Shown here piece after piece: positions 15,349 to 16,889 of a DNA stretch of 16,889 nucleotides. Source of the DNA: Thermomicrobiales bacterium (GTDB lineage: Bacteria > Chloroflexota > Chloroflexia > Thermomicrobiales > UBA6265); the NCBI GenBank assembly GCA_030447145.1, contig JAUJLY010000018.1, positions 1 to 16,889 of the forward strand, written 5' to 3'. The notes beneath the pieces were generated by a model, which worked only from the letters and a program-made list of their open reading frames with translations, ran no database searches and was not told the DNA's origin. A program made the position numbers and the translations under genes. How positions within the stretch are numbered: the stretch's first letter is position 1; the number at the start of each line of letters is the position of its first letter.

Positions 15349-15471
15349 GGGGCATCTCTCCTGTTCTCATACATCGACTCTGCGAGACGGCACACCGGTT
15401 TTTCCAGCGCTCTTTCCGTCTTCGGCCAATGCGTATTGTCTAGCAAGTCATGGGCCAAGGGAGTGACAAAA

Positions 15472-15954
15472 TCAACCCTCCCGGTTGAGCAGGTGCTCCG
15501 TGGCTGATCCCAGCACAATGCCGAAGACGATGTGACGAAGTGTCTCCTGGGTGAACGCAGACAGGTTCCAGTACGGGGCCAGGGTGCCTTTCCGGATGGC
15601 CGGGTGCTTGTCCTCGAGCAGCGCCAAGGGGTAGAGAAACGTGTTCTCTGCCAGACCGAAGATGACGCCGCGCACCGGGGGCGTTCCGGGGAGGCGGTGG
15701 TGCAGCAGCGTCGCGTAGACCGTGCCGGCGACAGTGCCGTTGACGAGATGCAGGATCAGGCCGATCGAACGTCTCACCCGCCGATCATTCGTGAAGAGCC
15801 CTCCCAGCATGGTGAGATCGTCTGCATAGTGGTGGAAGACCCGGAGGTCGATCTCTTGCTCAATGGCATAGGCGAGCGAGGCCGCCGCACCAGCGATGGC
15901 GCCTGAGGTCGCCTGGTCCCGCAACGAACGTTTTCTGGTTCCCGGTAGTCTCAT
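15472..15954 (-). CDS. small membrane protein of unknown function
   Basis: 160 residues from the ATG at 15954, which has AAGGA six bases before it. An in-frame ATG at 16026, with a weaker AAAGG site, would add 24 polar residues, and the frame stays open to 16152. I do not recognise the family with certainty. After a basic start (MRLPGTRKRSLR), four hydrophobic segments are visible at roughly 16-34, 62-84, 92-112 and 138-155. Charged or polar residues lie in or near them (EQEID, an HLVNGT turn, GLAENT and a closing ATEHLL), which suggests a compact four-helix membrane bundle. It is upstream of sodA in the same direction, with about 120 bases between, and divergent from the aroF leader. Confidence 0.65.
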   Translation of the reverse strand: MRLPGTRKRSLRDQATSGAIAGAAASLAYAIEQEIDLRVFHHYADDLTMLGGLFTNDRRVRRSIGLILHLVNGTVAGTVYATLLHHRLPGTPPVRGVIFGLAENTFLYPLALLEDKHPAIRKGTLAPYWNLSAFTQETLRHIVFGIVLGSATEHLLNREG

Positions 15955-16083
15955 ATGTCTTCCTTGTGTGAGGTGCTCGACAGACCTTTCCGGCAATGTC
16001 GCCGGGCCATGCGATTCGTATGCCATGGGCTGGTCGCCTTTATGGATGTTGCGGCGATCCAGGATGTATGAGCGGCATCGCGA

Positions 16084-16095
16084 TTCTTGCAAGAA
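16084..16095. repeat. 12-bp palindrome between divergent promoters
   Basis: TTCTTGCAAGAA is a perfect palindrome ending three bases before the -35 box of the aroF-leader promoter. On the minus strand its TTGCAA core could itself serve as a -35 box for the membrane-protein gene, with TACATC (16068-16063) 18 bases away. That position would suit an operator acting on both genes. No known consensus was matched. Confidence 0.4.
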
Positions 16096-16098
16096 GGG

Positions 16099-16128
16099 TT
16101 GACAGCAGGAAACCCGGTTGGTTACCCT
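16099..16128 (+). promoter_or_regulatory. promoter of the aroF leader transcript
   Basis: A perfect -35 box, TTGACA (16099-16104), is followed after 18 bases by TACCCT (16123-16128), which keeps the most conserved -10 positions (TA...T). Transcription would start near A16135, three bases before the leader ATG. No better candidate lies between here and the terminator. Confidence 0.6.
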
Positions 16129-16137
16129 GCTTCCATC

Positions 16138-16272
16138 ATGACGAGCAACCACCTGAACCCACCAGTCGAAGAGACAGAGATGCCCATGGCCGCAGCAAGC
16201 GGCTCATGTGTGTTGACGTCCTCGGTTTGGTATTACTGGTTTACGGAACCCCCGGCTGTGCTGGCGGGGTGA
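16138..16272 (+). CDS. aromatic attenuator leader peptide (contains WYYWF)
   Basis: A 44-codon frame from ATG 16138 to TGA 16270-16272. Codons 31-35 (16228-16242) read Trp-Tyr-Tyr-Trp-Phe, a run of aromatic residues that is hard to explain by chance directly upstream of a DAHP synthase gene. The peptide has no other recognisable feature. Its start is uncertain: ATG 16138 would be nearly leaderless given the promoter position, while ATGs at 16180 and 16186 are in frame with at best a weak purine-rich site (GAAGAG). All options include the aromatic run and the same stop. The stop codon lies just beyond the proposed 5' antiterminator arm (16244-16263), so a ribosome finishing the peptide would cover it. 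The role is to sense charged Trp, Tyr and Phe tRNAs by ribosome pausing. This is inferred from layout and known trp/phe leader logic. Confidence 0.8.
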   Translation: MTSNHLNPPVEETEMPMAAASGSCVLTSSVWYYWFTEPPAVLAG

Positions 16273-16341
16273 CTTGAGTGTACCGACTAGGGACACACGA
16301 GACGCCACCGACAAACCAGATGCAGCACTGAGGGGGAACCG
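16244..16341 (+). promoter_or_regulatory. putative antiterminator of the aroF attenuator
   Basis: The stretch right after the aromatic codons can pair with the stretch just before and into the terminator. CGG (16244-16246) pairs with CCG (16339-16341), CCCCC (16249-16253) with GGGGG (16332-16336), and GUGCUG (16258-16263) with CAGCAC (16323-16328): 14 pairs with small internal loops. It uses three bases of the terminator 5' arm, so the two structures exclude each other. Without a paused ribosome, ACCCC (16248-16252) can instead pair with GGGGU (16266-16270) in a local hairpin that hides the same segment. Pairings were found by eye; no energies were computed. Confidence 0.6.
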
Positions 16342-16362
16342 AGACAAACGTCTCGGTTTTTT
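16337..16362 (+). terminator. intrinsic terminator in the aroF leader (attenuator)
   Basis: A perfect 9-bp stem, AACCGAGAC (16337-16345) with GTCTCGGTT (16350-16358), an AAAC loop and a run of six T (16357-16362). It stands between the leader peptide stop and the DAHP synthase start, with no gene ending close by that would need it, so it should cut transcription before aroF unless antitermination occurs. Confidence 0.92.
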
Positions 16363-16430
16363 GTTGCCCGATGATGACCGAGTTCGACATGTTAGCCACT
16401 GGAACGCACGAGATCAGAGAGGAACGAGCC

Positions 16431-16889
16431 ATGTTGATCACCGTATCCGCCGGATCCGAATACACCAAACACGAGATTTTACGAGCCGCCGCCGGCCGTG
16501 GGCTGATGACGCAGACGATGGCCAACGGTCTTGGCAGTGAGGTGATTGCCATTGGCGGGGCGCTTCCTGCGGATGCGCTTGCCCTCCCTGGCGTGGAGCG
16601 GGTGCAGGTAGCCCACAAGCCCTACATGCTGGCCAGCCTCGAAGCTCGTGGAACCAGCCAGATCCGTGTCGGCGATATTACAATCGGCGGCGGTGATCCG
16701 GTCATCATGGCTGGTCCATGCTCGGTAGAAGGGCGTGAAGCCCAGATCGAGGTGGCCCGGCAGGTCAAGGCCGCTGGCGCCACGATGCTTCGGGGTGGCG
16801 CCTTCAAGCCGAGGACGTCCCCATACTCGTTCCAGGGACTGGGTGAGCTGGGATTGCAGTACCTTGCCGAGGCGCGCGAAGTAACCGGG
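16431..16889 (+). CDS. aroF: 3-deoxy-7-phosphoheptulonate (DAHP) synthase, 5' part
   Basis: 153 codons to the window edge, no stop; the gene is cut by the window and not broken. DAHP synthase joins phosphoenolpyruvate and erythrose-4-phosphate in the first step of the shikimate pathway to Trp, Tyr and Phe. Residues ~1-65 form a ferredoxin-like regulatory domain as in Thermotoga-type enzymes, where it carries Tyr/Phe feedback inhibition. VAHKPYMLASLE (~61-72) leads into the catalytic barrel. There IMAGPCSVEG (~91-100) holds the metal-binding Cys, and LRGGAFKPRTSPYSFQGLG (~119-137) contacts phosphoenolpyruvate. The ATG at 16431 has GAGAGGA seven bases upstream. It is preceded by the aromatic leader-peptide attenuator, so it should be controlled both by transcription attenuation and, if like its relatives, by feedback inhibition. 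More aromatic-pathway genes may follow beyond the edge. Confidence 0.95.
   Translation, partial: MLITVSAGSEYTKHEILRAAAGRGLMTQTMANGLGSEVIAIGGALPADALALPGVERVQVAHKPYMLASLEARGTSQIRVGDITIGGGDPVIMAGPCSVEGREAQIEVARQVKAAGATMLRGGAFKPRTSPYSFQGLGELGLQYLAEAREVTG

Noticed and set aside
16213..16218. TTGACG as a second -35 box inside the leader peptide
   Set aside because: No acceptable -10 box at 16-18 bases; TATTAC is only 12 bases away.
16138..16430. T-box or other tRNA/metabolite riboswitch upstream of aroF
   Set aside because: No T-box consensus (TGGNACCGCG) or known riboswitch core was found, and the translated aromatic run explains the layout better.
16274..16540. 88-codon open frame on the plus strand across the attenuator
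   Set aside because: It runs through the terminator and overlaps the aroF start in another frame; it is a chance frame.

Overview
The window looks like chromosomal DNA of a GC-rich bacterium, most likely a member of the Chloroflexota near the Thermomicrobia (Sphaerobacter-like). That placement is an inference from the overall protein character: a Tat-exported sugar-binding protein, a split three-subunit transhydrogenase, an unusual MurB-like protein and frequent GTG/TTG starts. No rRNA, tRNA, insertion sequence, CRISPR array or phage gene was recognised.

Layout. (1) 109-1050 (-) is an EamA/DMT-type membrane transporter, divergent from a small unknown acidic protein at 1148-1594 (+). (2) 1696-6565 (-) is a compact operon read in the order Tat-exported solute-binding protein, LplB/UgpA-type permease, MalG/UgpE-type permease, PHP-fold metallohydrolase. 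Spacing is very tight, a 14-bp stem-loop follows the binding-protein gene, and there is no ATPase gene. It is probably an importer for a sugar or sugar/polyol-phosphate coupled to a hydrolase. (3) 7017-10173 (+) holds pntAA-pntAB-pntB, the proton-translocating transhydrogenase, ended by a strong terminator. (4) 10542-11933 (+) is a type II NADH dehydrogenase. (5) On the minus strand lie a divergent MurB homologue, a secreted protein with thrombospondin type 3 calcium-binding repeats, sodA (Mn-type superoxide dismutase) with its own terminator, and a small membrane protein of unknown function. (6) 16099-16889 (+) is an aromatic-biosynthesis regulatory leader followed by the 5' part of a DAHP synthase gene (aroF), cut by the window edge.

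The most interesting element is the aroF leader. A consensus-like promoter sits just upstream of a short reading frame encoding Trp-Tyr-Tyr-Trp-Phe in a row. Next come a stretch able to form an antiterminator, a stop codon placed so that a terminating ribosome would cover that stretch, and a textbook intrinsic terminator 68 bases before the DAHP synthase start codon. This has all the parts of a ribosome-mediated transcription attenuator that reads Trp, Tyr and Phe together, the three end products of the pathway whose first enzyme it controls.

The transhydrogenase and NDH-2 genes handle NAD(P)H and quinone redox balance, and sodA adds oxidative defence. Nothing in the sequence shows that they are co-regulated.
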